Shown: positions 52,555-61,832, numbered from the stretch's first letter. The stretch is 64,000 bases of DNA from Nostoc sp. 'Lobaria pulmonaria (5183) cyanobiont' (GCF_002949795.1 NZ_CP026692.1:679501-743500), one strand, 5' to 3'. Program-made: numbers and translations. The notes: generated by a model from the sequence alone, not told the origin.

Positions 52555-53524
52555 TTATAAAAAAGCGGGACAAGCAGAAAATGCCGTGGCATTGGTGTCT
52601 CCAGATGCCGAAGCGTCGTATCTTGCTGGTGGTACTAGCCTAATCGATTTGATGAAGCTGAATGTTCAGACACCAAGAGAATTAGTTGACATTAACCCAT
52701 TACCCCTAACCAAGATAGAAATGCAGGGTAACGGCGTGCGAATTGGCGCAATGGCACGCAATAGTGAAGTTGCTTATAATGCGATGATTCAGGAGCGTTA
52801 CCCGGTGCTGTCGGAGGCGTTGCTGTCTGGAGCATCGCCGCAATTGCGAAACATGGCAAGTGTGGGCGGGAATTTGCTGCAACGTACCCGGTGCTATTAC
52901 TTTCGCGACACTTCGATGCCTTGTAATAAGCGCGTTCCAGGTTCAGGTTGTGCGGCAATTGAGGGCTATAACCGCATCCATGCGATTCTTGGCGGTAGCG
53001 ATCGCTGTATTGCCACCCATCCCTCTGATATGGCGGTGGCAATGGTGGCACTCGATGCAGTTGTGCAAACACGCGGGCCGAGGGGAGAGCGCAGTATTCC
53101 GCTCGTCGATTTTCATCTCGTACCAGGTGATACACCAGAAAGAGAGACAGTTTTGCAACACGGAGAGTTAATCGTTGCCGTTGATTTACCTGCTTCAAAC
53201 CTTGCTAGGCGATCGCATTATCTAAAAGTCCGCGATCGCGCTTCCTATGCCTTTGCAATGACATCGGTTGCGGCTGCATTAGATGTTCAAAATGGCATCA
53301 TTCGCGCTGCACGCATTGCTCTTGGTGGAGTAGGAACAAAGCCCTGGCGTGCCTTTGAAGCGGAAAAAGCCCTTTTGAACAAGCCCGCAAACGAGGCAAC
53401 ATTTCAAGCAGCTGCGAACGCTGCTGTCGCTGGAGCTAAACCTCAAAAATACAACGGGTTTAAGGTGGAACTGGCTAAACGCACAATTGTTAAGGCGCTG
53501 GCAACCGTGGGAGGAATGGCATGA
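52541..53524 (+). CDS. aldehyde oxidoreductase FAD-binding subunit (PaoB/YagS-like)
   Basis: 327 residues. The FAD site is YLAGGTSLIDLMKL and MASVGGNLLQRTRCYYFRD. A Cys-rich section (Cys118, Cys128, Cys137, Cys156 with NKRVPGSGCAAIEGYNRIHA) matches the insertion that holds an extra [4Fe-4S] cluster in the E. coli PaoABC enzyme. It passes electrons to an external acceptor. Translation is probably coupled to both neighbours through overlaps (14 and 4 bases). No signal peptide of its own. Confidence 0.95.
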   Translation: MQPFNYKKAGQAENAVALVSPDAEASYLAGGTSLIDLMKLNVQTPRELVDINPLPLTKIEMQGNGVRIGAMARNSEVAYNAMIQERYPVLSEALLSGASPQLRNMASVGGNLLQRTRCYYFRDTSMPCNKRVPGSGCAAIEGYNRIHAILGGSDRCIATHPSDMAVAMVALDAVVQTRGPRGERSIPLVDFHLVPGDTPERETVLQHGELIVAVDLPASNLARRSHYLKVRDRASYAFAMTSVAAALDVQNGIIRAARIALGGVGTKPWRAFEAEKALLNKPANEATFQAAANAAVAGAKPQKYNGFKVELAKRTIVKALATVGGMA

Positions 53525-55734
53525 ATACAGGGGATACAAATACAGTTCTTGGCAAACCGCTCAATCGAGTCGATGGACACCTGAAGGTGACGGGTGGCGC
53601 ACGCTATTCGGCAGAGTTTCCGGTAGCAAAAATGACTTATGGTGTGACGATTCAAAGCACGATCGCTAAAGGGAAGATTGCCAAAATCGATACAAAGGCG
53701 GCGGAACAAGTACCGGGTGTATTAGCAGTAATTACCCACCTCAACGCGCCTAAAGCTTCTGGAGAAAAGGGTGGCGGTCGCAAGCTACAAGTCCTGCAAG
53801 ATAACGTTGTGCTGTATAGCGGTCAACACATTGGTGTCGTCGTTGCCGATACCTTTGAACGAGCCATGTACGCTGCCTCGCTGGTGCAAGTTCGCTATGA
53901 CGAAGAAAAACCGACCATCAATATGCGGGACAATCTCGCTAAAGCATACTTGCCTAAAGGTAAAATCCCCAGAGAAGAACCGCCTGATTTAGCGCACGGC
54001 AATATTAACCAGGGATTAGCAACTGCGGCTGTCCGCGTCGAGCAAACCTATACTACACCGATCGAAAATCACAATCCGATGGAGCCTCATGCCACAACAG
54101 CAGTTTGGCAAGGCGATCAACTGCTGCTGTATGACGCAACTCAGGGAATCTTTTCGGCTCAACAAAAAGTTGCAGGGGTATTAGGAATTGAGCCAGAGAA
54201 AGTCCGCGTTATGTCTTACTTTGTGGGCGGTGGCTTCGGTTGCAAAGGGTCGGCTTGGTCGCATGTGCCTCTAGCGGCGATGGCAGCACGGCAGGTTAAT
54301 CGCCCAGTGAAATTAGTTCTGGGACGGATACAGATGTATGGGCCTGTTGGCTTCCGACCAGAGACAATTCAACAGGTTTCTCTAGGTGCAACCCGCGACG
54401 GTAAATTAACCGCTCTGCGACACGCTGGCATTTCCCAGACTTCAACTTTCGATGAATTTATCGAACCTGTTGGTAAAAGCGCCCGTATGCTCTACGCTTG
54501 CCCGAATATCGAAACCAGCCACCATCTGGTTCAGCTCGATGAGGGTACACCAACCTTTATGCGTGCGCCTGGAGAAGCTTCTGGGTCGTTCGCCCTAGAA
54601 TCGGCAATGGACGAACTAGCTTATGCGCTGAATATCGATCCGGTGGAGTTGCGTCTGCGTAACCATGCTGATGTCGATCCTAGTAAAGGACTGCCTTGGT
54701 CGAGCAAGTCACTGATACAGTGCTACAAGTTAGGAGCAGAAAAGTTTGGTTGGCAAAAGCGCAATCCTAAGCCCCGTTCGATGCGAGACGGCAATTATTT
54801 GATTGGTTGGGGTATGGCGACAGCAACTTATCCTACCAACCGTTCTCCAGCATCAGCGATCGCCCGAATTATGGCAGACGGTACAGCCGTTGTGCAGAGC
54901 GGTTCCCAAGATATTGGCACGGGAACTTATACTGTAATGACTCAAGTCGCAGCTGAGGCACTCGGTCTACCAGTTGACAAAGTTCGCTTTGAACTAGGCG
55001 ATACTAAGATGCCAGAAACCCCCGTTTCCGGTGGTTCACAAACTGCCGCCAGTGTCAGTTCGTCCGTGCATTTAGCGGGAAATCAAGCTCGTAGTCAGCT
55101 TTTGGAACTAGCACTTGCCGATCAAAAATCGCCGCTTTATAGTTCAAACGCTGAGGATGTGATTGCCGAAAATGGCAGCTTTTTCTTAAAAAATAAATCG
55201 TCCGCAACCGAAACATATCAGGCAATCTTGGCACGGCATGGAATGAAAATGATCGAAGCGCGTGCAGATGCCAAGCTGGGAGACGAACAAAAGAAGTTCT
55301 CAATGCACGCATTTGGAGCGCAGTTTGCCGAAGTCCGCGTTGAACCTGATTTGGGTGAAGTGCGAGTAACGCGCTGGGTGGGAACTTTTGGCGTGGGACG
55401 CATACTCAACGCTAAAACAGCCAACAGTCAGCTAATTGGTGGGATTATCTATGGTATCGGTATGGCACTGATGGAACATACGGTAACAGACCCGAACCGA
55501 GGACACGTTGTCAACCATGATTTAGCTGAGTATCACGTGCCAGTAAATGCAGACGTTCCTGATATTGAGGTGTTGTTTGTTGATGAACATGATCCACATA
55601 TCAACCCGCTTGGAGTCAAGGGAATTGGCGAAATTGGGATTACTGGAAGTGCGGCGGCGATCGCTAACGCTGTCTATCATGCCACAGGTAAGCGCGTCCG
55701 CGATTTGCCAATTACATTAGACAAGCTGCTGTAG
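53521..55734 (+). CDS. aldehyde oxidoreductase molybdopterin-binding subunit (PaoC/YagR-like)
   Basis: 737 residues, starting in an ATGA overlap with the FAD-subunit gene. Xanthine-oxidase-family blocks: NPMEPHATTAVW, VGGGFGCKGS, APGEASGSFALESAMDELA, SGSQDIGTGTYTVMTQVAAE, and the catalytic Glu (about 704) in VKGIGEIGITGSAAA. Mo-MCD cofactor expected. It oxidises aldehydes to acids, perhaps detoxifying aromatic aldehydes. The usual maturation chaperone (PaoD/XdhC-type) is not found in the next few kilobases. Confidence 0.96.
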   Translation: MNTGDTNTVLGKPLNRVDGHLKVTGGARYSAEFPVAKMTYGVTIQSTIAKGKIAKIDTKAAEQVPGVLAVITHLNAPKASGEKGGGRKLQVLQDNVVLYSGQHIGVVVADTFERAMYAASLVQVRYDEEKPTINMRDNLAKAYLPKGKIPREEPPDLAHGNINQGLATAAVRVEQTYTTPIENHNPMEPHATTAVWQGDQLLLYDATQGIFSAQQKVAGVLGIEPEKVRVMSYFVGGGFGCKGSAWSHVPLAAMAARQVNRPVKLVLGRIQMYGPVGFRPETIQQVSLGATRDGKLTALRHAGISQTSTFDEFIEPVGKSARMLYACPNIETSHHLVQLDEGTPTFMRAPGEASGSFALESAMDELAYALNIDPVELRLRNHADVDPSKGLPWSSKSLIQCYKLGAEKFGWQKRNPKPRSMRDGNYLIGWGMATATYPTNRSPASAIARIMADGTAVVQSGSQDIGTGTYTVMTQVAAEALGLPVDKVRFELGDTKMPETPVSGGSQTAASVSSSVHLAGNQARSQLLELALADQKSPLYSSNAEDVIAENGSFFLKNKSSATETYQAILARHGMKMIEARADAKLGDEQKKFSMHAFGAQFAEVRVEPDLGEVRVTRWVGTFGVGRILNAKTANSQLIGGIIYGIGMALMEHTVTDPNRGHVVNHDLAEYHVPVNADVPDIEVLFVDEHDPHINPLGVKGIGEIGITGSAAAIANAVYHATGKRVRDLPITLDKLL

Positions 55735-55738
55735 ATAT

Positions 55739-55796
55739 TGCGTAGGCGTAGCCAGCCGTAGGCATCGCCGAAACGATGAAAGCTCAATCATCCGAT
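55739..55796. repeat. 58-bp direct repeat (second copy at 56251-56308)
   Basis: The segment beginning TGCGTAGGCGTAGCC and ending at AATCATCCGAT is repeated almost exactly 512 bp downstream. The last part, CGCCGAAACGATGAAAGC and on, occurs a third time at about 57420-57456. The three copies surround the CDF transporter gene. Confidence 0.85.
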
Positions 55797-55818
55797 TAGC
55801 GATCGCTAATTTTCAATC

Positions 55819-55994
55819 TCAATCAAGTTGATTAACTGGCGATCGCTTCCAGGGGGCGGTTACGCCATCGCATCTGGTTTTTTGCGCGTGGGACGCTTGC
55901 GTTCTGATTTTTTCTTCACGCTATCTGAGCCATATTGCCCGCGCACAACTTCTTTCATCGCTAACACAGCATTATGAAATTCCCACTCTGCTAA
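55819..55994 (-). pseudogene. truncated duplicate of the 57475-57867 gene
   Basis: The 3' third of the hypothetical gene at 57475-57867 is duplicated here with over 90 percent identity by eye, including the stop codon (55819). It keeps SVKKKSERKRPTRKK-type codons and stops matching at CTCTGCTAAT (55994), where sequence joins directly to the flank of a 21-bp repeat array. The 5' two thirds and the leader are missing. The duplicated block extends from about 55764. Confidence 0.8.
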
Positions 55995-56020
55995 TTATGC
56001 AAGCTTAAACAAAGGGTAAG

Positions 56021-56146
56021 CATTGTGAATGCATCAGCTTGTATTGTGAATGCATGAGCTTGTATTGTGAATGCATTGGCTTGCATTGTGAATGCATCGA
56101 CTTGCATTGTGAATGCATCGACTTGCATTGTGAATGCATCGACCTG
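56021..56146. repeat. 21-bp tandem array A, six units
   Basis: Six units starting ATTGTGAATGCAT at 21-bp intervals. Read across unit borders each contains the dyad TGCATT-GTG-AATGCA. Some copies have TGTATT in the left arm. It begins just after AAGCTTAAACAAAGGG, as do the other two arrays. Confidence 0.9.
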
Positions 56147-56441
56147 CATTTAAATAACAGGGCAATGCAAATACTAATCCACTTGATACCTTAGTGTTTG
56201 TAGGGGTGGGTGAACTTAGTCAGAGATATTAATACACCGAATAGTGCAAATGCGTAGGCGTAGCCAGCCGTAGGCATCGCCGAAACGATGAAAGCTCAAT
56301 CATCCGATCGGCGATCGCTACATTATCTAGTATGAGCAAGAAGTTCATACGTTTCTTTTGCCAATCAGTAGAAGTCTCAGGATTGATGACGACTAAAGTA
56401 AAATTTGGTACTCTTAGCTCGGAATCACTGTAGTTACATCC

Positions 56442-57380
56442 GTGACCGAGATGAGTAGTCGATCAGCCCGCTCCTACGCTTTCTTGTCGATTGCAGCGGC
56501 AATCGTCACTATTGCTCTAAAATTTGGCGCTTACCTGCTAACCGGGTCAGTAGGTTTGCTTTCAGATGCTATTGAATCAATTGTAAATCTTCTAGCTGCA
56601 TTGGTCGCTCTATGGGCATTGACCTATGCTGATAAACCAGCCGATACCGAACACGCCTTTGGGCATTCTAAAGCTGAATACTTCTCCAGTGGTGCAGAAG
56701 GTGCGTTGATTATAGTGGCAGCCATCAGCATTGCTATTGAAGCTTGGGGACACTTGTTGCATCCAGAACCATTAACACAGCTTGGATTTGGGTTGGCACT
56801 CTCCCTATTTGCAACCGCAATCAACGGCGTTGTTGCCTTTATCTTGCTACGGGCAGGGCGACGGTTGCGTTCCATTACACTGAGGGCTGATGCTCACCAC
56901 CTGTTTACCGATGTGGTGACTTCAGGTGGTGTGGTAGTTGGAATCTTCCTCGTCAAGGTAACAGGCGCTCTCGTACTTGATCCAATTGTTGCACTGATAG
57001 TAGCAGCAAATATTACTTGGACAGGATTTCGTTTGCTGCGGGAAACCAGTAGTGCGTTACTGGATGCAGCTTTGCCTAAAAAAGAAATTGACGCAATCAA
57101 GAGTATTCTTAACGAGTACAAACATCAGGACATCCAGTTTCATGCCTTGCGAACCCGCACTGCTGGAACCCGCCGCTTTGTTTCCTTTCATGTTCTTGTG
57201 CCTGGATCTTGGACAGTGAAACAAGGGCATGATTTGTGCGAGACAATTGAGCTTGCTATTCTTCGGGTGCTGCCTTCAACCCACGTTACAACTCACCTGG
57301 AACCTGTAGAAGATCCAGTTTCTTGGGAAGATATGGAGTTGGAGCGTCCGAGCAATCAGCAAATGCAAGATATTACATAA
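56442..57380 (+). CDS. cation diffusion facilitator (CDF) metal exporter
   Basis: 312 residues from a GTG at 56442 (ATG at 56451 nearly as good; neither has a clear ribosome-binding site). Six transmembrane helices. Metal site residues are Asp42 and Glu45 (LLSDAIES) and His153/Asp157 (HHLFTDV), with the HAFGHSKAEYF loop. A cytoplasmic ferredoxin-like C-terminal domain follows (FHALRTRTAGTRRFVSFHVLV, THVTTHLEP). It exports Zn, Fe or similar divalent ions by proton antiport. It is surrounded by direct repeats. Confidence 0.93.
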   Translation: MTEMSSRSARSYAFLSIAAAIVTIALKFGAYLLTGSVGLLSDAIESIVNLLAALVALWALTYADKPADTEHAFGHSKAEYFSSGAEGALIIVAAISIAIEAWGHLLHPEPLTQLGFGLALSLFATAINGVVAFILLRAGRRLRSITLRADAHHLFTDVVTSGGVVVGIFLVKVTGALVLDPIVALIVAANITWTGFRLLRETSSALLDAALPKKEIDAIKSILNEYKHQDIQFHALRTRTAGTRRFVSFHVLVPGSWTVKQGHDLCETIELAILRVLPSTHVTTHLEPVEDPVSWEDMELERPSNQQMQDIT

Positions 57381-57474
57381 GAGATTAATTGCTGCCGTTG
57401 AACTTTAAGGAATTGTGCGATCGCCGAAACGATGAAAGCTCAATCATCCGATTAGCGATCGCTAATTTTCAATC

Positions 57475-57867
57475 TCAATCAAGTTGATTAACTGGCGATC
57501 GCTTCCAGGGGGCGGTTACGCCATCGCATCTGGATTTTTTGCGCGTGGGACGCTTGCGTTCTGATTTTTTCTTCACGCTATCTGAACCATATTGCCCGCG
57601 CACAACTTCTTTGATCGCTAATACAGAATTATGAAATTCCCACTCTGCTAATCGCGCAGCATCAGCAGCAGCACAGTATAAAGCTAGTTTCTCAGTTTCA
57701 GTTTGTTGAGAAATCAACATCGTCTGATAAACTTCCTGTAACGTTGCAACTGAGGCATCACCACGAGTTGTGTTGTAGGTGCTGACGGTTTGCAAACCGT
57801 GGAATGAGTCAATATCTTGACTAATGGTTTGAGGGCGCAAACGGCGTGTTGTATGTTGGATACTCAT
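57475..57867 (-). CDS. conserved hypothetical protein with basic C-terminus
   Basis: 130 residues from the ATG at 57867, which lies in a leader segment shared with 62023-62138. Middle part is helical (ATLQEVYQTMLISQQTETEKLALYCAAADAARLAEWEF), and the tail is strongly basic (KKKSERKRPTRKKSRC), suggesting nucleic-acid contact. No family recognised. Its 3' portion is duplicated at 55819-55994. Confidence 0.65.
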   Translation of the reverse strand: MSIQHTTRRLRPQTISQDIDSFHGLQTVSTYNTTRGDASVATLQEVYQTMLISQQTETEKLALYCAAADAARLAEWEFHNSVLAIKEVVRGQYGSDSVKKKSERKRPTRKKSRCDGVTAPWKRSPVNQLD

Positions 57868-57971
57868 AAATGTATCTACTAGTATAGTGTACATTTAATG
57901 TAATAATTGCAACTAAAAGTATATCAGTAAAATAAAGTTTTAAATCGAGTAAGCTTAAACAAAGGGTAAGC
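57856..57971 (-). promoter_or_regulatory. 116-bp leader shared with 62023-62138
   Basis: From the start codon region (TTGGATACTCAT) to the array edge this segment aligns without length change to 62023-62138. Conserved blocks are ATGTATCTACTAGTATAGT, ATATCAGTAA and AAGCTTAAACAAAGGGTAA; the middle 30 bp differ. Because it covers the upstream region and start of the 57475-57867 gene, it probably holds its promoter. Confidence 0.55.
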
Positions 57972-58160
57972 ATTGTGAATGCATTGGCTTGCATTATGAA
58001 TGCATGGACTTGCATTGTGAATGCATCGGCTTGTATTGTGAATACATCGACTTGCATTGTGAATGCATCGACTTGCATTGTGAATACATCGACTTGCATT
58101 GTGAATGCATCGGCTTGCATTGTGAATGCATCGACTTGCATTGTGAATGCATCGACTTGC
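57972..58160. repeat. 21-bp tandem array B, nine units
   Basis: Nine units of exactly 21 bp, each with TGCATT-N3-AATGCA or a one-base variant (TACAT, TGTATT). Most units also share ATCGACTTGC. It lies 105 bp upstream of the 57475-57867 start codon. Confidence 0.95.
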
Positions 58161-58306
58161 ACTCACAGTTGAATCAGTTTTAAACCACGAGGAGCATTAA
58201 AATTTCTAACACTCCAAAGCGAAAGTGTTACTAGTGGGAATACAATCACAAAATTAGACAGTTTTGTTTGTAGAGACTGCACTGGAAAATCGCGGAGGTT
58301 AAAACA

Positions 58307-58405
58307 ATGGATGGGCGCGATCGCTACTTACGAATCGCTCTGGTTCTTATTGGAATAGCTTTTCTACTTATCTATCCGCTAACTCAATCAAAGGTGAAGA
58401 GTTAA
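58307..58405 (+). CDS. 32-residue membrane peptide, probably a truncated DUF6632-like gene
   Basis: ATG at 58307 with a perfect GGAGG eight bases upstream, one of the best ribosome-binding sites in the window. The product is RDRYLRIALVLIGIAFLLIYPL plus a short basic tail, written here as a single transmembrane helix of about 18 residues. Its start resembles cyanobacterial DUF6632-type membrane proteins, which are about four times longer, so it is likely a truncated remnant that may still be expressed. Confidence 0.4.
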   Translation: MDGRDRYLRIALVLIGIAFLLIYPLTQSKVKS

Positions 58406-58416
58406 TAATTACACGA

Positions 58417-58671
58417 TTAATCGACATCTGCCAGTTCCTGGGCTAACTCTTGGGCAGTATATTGCATAAAATCTACTTGGTAGCGTGATAACGCATTAAT
58501 AAATTCAGCACGAGTTAGCCCAGCGATTTCTGCTGCTTTAGCTTGTGAAATCTCACCTAATTCATACCATTTAACTGCTGCTGCAATTCGCATTTCTTGA
58601 ATAAATTCTTCCGGATTTTTACGAAGTGCTGAAAATACTGTTTCTGGTAATTGAATTGGTACTGTTCGCAT
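58417..58671 (-). CDS. UPF0175 family protein (antitoxin-like)
   Basis: 84 residues. Matches UPF0175: IQLPETVFSALRKNPEEFIQEM, AAVKWYELGEISQAKAAEIAGL and TRAEFINALSRYQVDFMQY. The family resembles antitoxins paired with PIN-domain (DUF3368) toxins and has an HTH-like core that may bind DNA. No toxin gene is adjacent on either side, so it is an orphan here. ATG at 58671. Confidence 0.9.
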   Translation of the reverse strand: MRTVPIQLPETVFSALRKNPEEFIQEMRIAAAVKWYELGEISQAKAAEIAGLTRAEFINALSRYQVDFMQYTAQELAQELADVD

Positions 58672-59009
58672 AAATTTATCCTCAGTTGATTAGAGAGCAT
58701 TCCTCTGCTTAGAGTCAAGAGCGCTAATATTGAACCTTTGAACCTCAAATTTGGCGTTTGGAACTTGAAATGGGTAAGCGATGTCTACGACGGGCTATTC
58801 GGCGTCGCTCTATTTTTCAGTTTAATTTAGATATCAGGGAGCGATCGCTGTTTGAAGTTAGAATTGATGGGCGATCGCTCCTAAAATTTAAACTACAACT
58901 GTTGTGTGGCATCAATTTTTGCTTGCAGTTGGGCAAAGATTTCTACAAGTGAAGGGTTATGGTGTGATTTTGTCAGAGGTGCGTTCGCGTATCGTGCAAG
59001 AGGCGATCG

Positions 59010-61679
59010 CTAGCGATATATTTCTCTTAAAAAGATTGCATAATTTCCCCTTATCGTCATTGTATTGGGATGACCTACACCTAAAGTCTGCTCACAAATC
59101 GCCAAAGCTTGCTCAAACACGGGTTTGGCTTCGTTGTAGCGTCCTGTAAATTTGTAGAGTAATGCCAGATTATTCAGACTATTGGCGACATGATGATGGT
59201 TGTCTCCCAGTAAGCGTTTTCTCAATTCTAAAGCTTGCAGATACAGGGGTTCGGCTTCGCTGTAGCGTTCTGTAGAACCGTAGAGTAATCCGAGATTGTT
59301 CAGGCTAGTGGCGATATCGGGATGGTTGTCTTTTAGTAAGCGTTTTCTCAATTCTAAAGCTTGCTCATACAGAGGTTCGGCTTCGCTGTAGCGTTCTGTA
59401 AAACGATAAAGTTCTGCGAGATTATTCAGGCTAGTGGCGACATCGGGATGGTTGTCTTTTAGTAAGCGTTTTCTCAATTCTAAAGCTTGCTCATACAGAG
59501 GTTCGGCTTCGCTGTAGCGTTCTGTAAAACGGTAAAGTTCTGCGAGATTATTTAGGCTAGTGGCGATATCGGGATGGTTGTCTTTTAGTAAGCGTTTTCT
59601 CAATTCTAAAGCTTGCTGATACAGGGGTTGGGCTTCGCTGTAACGTCCTGTAGATTCGTAGAGAACTGCGAGGTTGTTCAGGCTAGTAGCGACATCGGGA
59701 TGGTTATCTCCCAGTAAACGTTTTGTCAGTGACAAAGCTTGCTGATACAGGGGTTCGGCTTCGCTGTACCGTCCTATAGAATGATAGAGTGCTGCGAGAT
59801 TGTTCAGGCTAGTGACGACAAGCGGATGGTTGTCTCCTAGTAAGCGTTTGCTTAATTCCAAAGCTTGCTCAAACAAGGGTTTGGCTTTGCTGTAGAGTCT
59901 TGTAGATTTGTAGAGTCCTGCGAGATTGTTCAGGCTAGTAACGACATCGGGATGGTTGTCTCCCAGTAAGCGTTTTCTCAGTGACAAAGCTTGCTGATAC
60001 AGGGCTTCGGCTTCGCTGTACCGTCCTATAGAATGATAGAGTTCTGCGAGATTGTTCAGACTAGTGGCGACATCGGGATGTTCTAAACCAAGACGATTTT
60101 CAGCTACCTCTACACATACTTTGTACCAAGGTTCTGCTTGCTGATAAAGTCCTTGATTTAGATAAAACCAGCCTAAGCCTGTGAAAGGGCAAATTAAATC
60201 TTCGTTACTGAGATACTGGGATAGATGGGTTGCAATTTCTGCAATGTGGGGGATAGCGGAAGTGAGATTGAAAATATCTTCAGGGTTAGGCTGTTGAGGA
60301 ATTTGCTTTGCCACTTCTACCAGCAGCGCCACAAAAGCAGTTTTCACATTATCTGCCTCACTTGACTCATCCAACTTCATTTGGAAAAATTGCCGAATCA
60401 GTGGATGTAGACGATAAATTCCTTTAGCCTGCCATTGTATTAAATGCAGTTTTTGCAACTGGGCTATAGCTTTATCCCAGAATTCTTGTTCATTGTCATT
60501 TTCTATCGCCTCAACAAATAAGGGAATGTCAGCCAAAGCATACAAACTCAGCCAACAGCCTAAGCCTTGTGCTTTCTCATCTAACTGTTCCCAACTCAAT
60601 GCAAAAGCTTCAGCAACGCCGTATTCATAACGCATCAATGGGTTAGCCTTAGCTATTGCTTCGTGTTCCAGTCGCTTTTTCTCTAGCCGCTTTAGTAGTA
60701 TCTCCAGAGACAAATCTGGTATTGTATCCAGATATCGCCCCACTAACTCTAACGCCAAAGGCAAATATCCCAAGAATTTACAAATTCTTCTGGCAACCCA
60801 AGCCTCGTTTTTAAGTCGTTCCCTGTCAACCAGCGATTTTAATAATTTCATCGCCGCCAATGGTTTGAGGACATCCAAACGTAATTGCGGCAAAGTTTTA
60901 TTAAATTCCTGGCGCGTTGTCAGCAATACTTTAAACCGGGGTGATTCTGGGGGTAGATAAGGCTGAACCTGTGTTTCGTAGTCAGTGACATCATCAAACA
61001 CCAGCAACACTTCACCTTGTTGCCACTTCTCCCAGCAGGACTTCAGCCTATCTGCTAATTCCCACTCATCCGGTGCAATGAAGTTAAATTTCAATTGGGC
61101 AAATCTGAGAATCGGAATTCCGACATCAATTACCTGCGCTGATAACCAGCAAACCCCACCTTGATAATTCTGCAAGTGCTGTTTGGCATATTGAGTAGCC
61201 AGTTGAGTTTTTCCCACACCACCCATACCCGCCCTAGCTACAATGGCAACTTGCCGAGATGTTTGTAATGAGGAGTGCAGTTTTTGTAGTTCTGCCTCAC
61301 GTCCCACAAATTTTTCAAATGGAACAGCAGGGGGAATATTTTGATGAATTTCTTTAATTGTGGTGTGGGCAGCGTTCGACTGAGCGCTCACGCCGAAGTC
61401 TTGGCTGCCATTATATTTTGCTCTCAGGCAAGCCCGTAACTTTTCTAGTTTGCCCCGACTCTTAGAAGTCGCTAACTCAGGATAACTCTGAGCAAACTTG
61501 TTATACACCTTAGTCATCAGCTTTTTGAAAACACCAACACCGATATTCAATTCACTGGCAAGTTTCACCTGACTCTTACCTAAGTTTTCATTCTTCAAAC
61601 GCTCTACAAAAGCTGCCGTTTGCTCTGACGATAAGCTATGAGTAGCAGCTTCATTGGTGAGAAAATCAACCCATTGCAT
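59010..61679 (-). CDS. NB-ARC (STAND) ATPase with TPR repeats, NLR-like
   Basis: 889 residues. Residues 1-90 form an HTH-like N-terminal domain (LGKSQVKLASELNIGVGVFKKLM). FVGREAEL (124-131) opens the NB-ARC: Walker A GMGGVGKT (151-158), Walker B LLVFDD (225-230), LLTTR sensor (252-256), and LGYLPLALELVGRYLD (GxP motif). A winged-helix region follows, then eight full kinesin-light-chain-type TPRs of exactly 42 residues (HPDVATSLNNLAELY type) and one partial, from about 525 to the end. Units 5 and 6 differ by one residue. Such proteins switch on when the repeats sense a ligand; in bacteria many are anti-phage. No dedicated effector is obvious beyond the N-terminal domain. Confidence 0.93.
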   Translation of the reverse strand: MQWVDFLTNEAATHSLSSEQTAAFVERLKNENLGKSQVKLASELNIGVGVFKKLMTKVYNKFAQSYPELATSKSRGKLEKLRACLRAKYNGSQDFGVSAQSNAAHTTIKEIHQNIPPAVPFEKFVGREAELQKLHSSLQTSRQVAIVARAGMGGVGKTQLATQYAKQHLQNYQGGVCWLSAQVIDVGIPILRFAQLKFNFIAPDEWELADRLKSCWEKWQQGEVLLVFDDVTDYETQVQPYLPPESPRFKVLLTTRQEFNKTLPQLRLDVLKPLAAMKLLKSLVDRERLKNEAWVARRICKFLGYLPLALELVGRYLDTIPDLSLEILLKRLEKKRLEHEAIAKANPLMRYEYGVAEAFALSWEQLDEKAQGLGCWLSLYALADIPLFVEAIENDNEQEFWDKAIAQLQKLHLIQWQAKGIYRLHPLIRQFFQMKLDESSEADNVKTAFVALLVEVAKQIPQQPNPEDIFNLTSAIPHIAEIATHLSQYLSNEDLICPFTGLGWFYLNQGLYQQAEPWYKVCVEVAENRLGLEHPDVATSLNNLAELYHSIGRYSEAEALYQQALSLRKRLLGDNHPDVVTSLNNLAGLYKSTRLYSKAKPLFEQALELSKRLLGDNHPLVVTSLNNLAALYHSIGRYSEAEPLYQQALSLTKRLLGDNHPDVATSLNNLAVLYESTGRYSEAQPLYQQALELRKRLLKDNHPDIATSLNNLAELYRFTERYSEAEPLYEQALELRKRLLKDNHPDVATSLNNLAELYRFTERYSEAEPLYEQALELRKRLLKDNHPDIATSLNNLGLLYGSTERYSEAEPLYLQALELRKRLLGDNHHHVANSLNNLALLYKFTGRYNEAKPVFEQALAICEQTLGVGHPNTMTIRGNYAIFLREIYR

Positions 61680-61832
61680 AGACAGCTTGTAAGATTTCTT
61701 CTTGATTCTACTTAATTTCTACTTTCTCTCCATTTCTAGAGTGCCTTAACAACTCCAGTCAACTCCAATCAAACTACCCATTCGCAATTAATCCCTGCAT
61801 CGCCAACATCGGTAGAGAATCCATCTTCTTGG

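Noticed and set aside
53443..53709. Open frames antisense to the aldehyde oxidoreductase genes
   Set aside because: The three sense-strand genes are complete and well conserved, so the opposite frames are shadows.
57821..58183. MQVDAFT-type heptad-repeat protein on the minus strand and related frames
   Set aside because: Translation of 21-bp array B plus its leader. The same false protein appears at array C because the flank is duplicated.
58758..58952. 64-codon Arg-rich frame
   Set aside because: It reads through a GCGATGTCTACGACGGGC dispersed repeat and HIP1 sites; not a credible protein.
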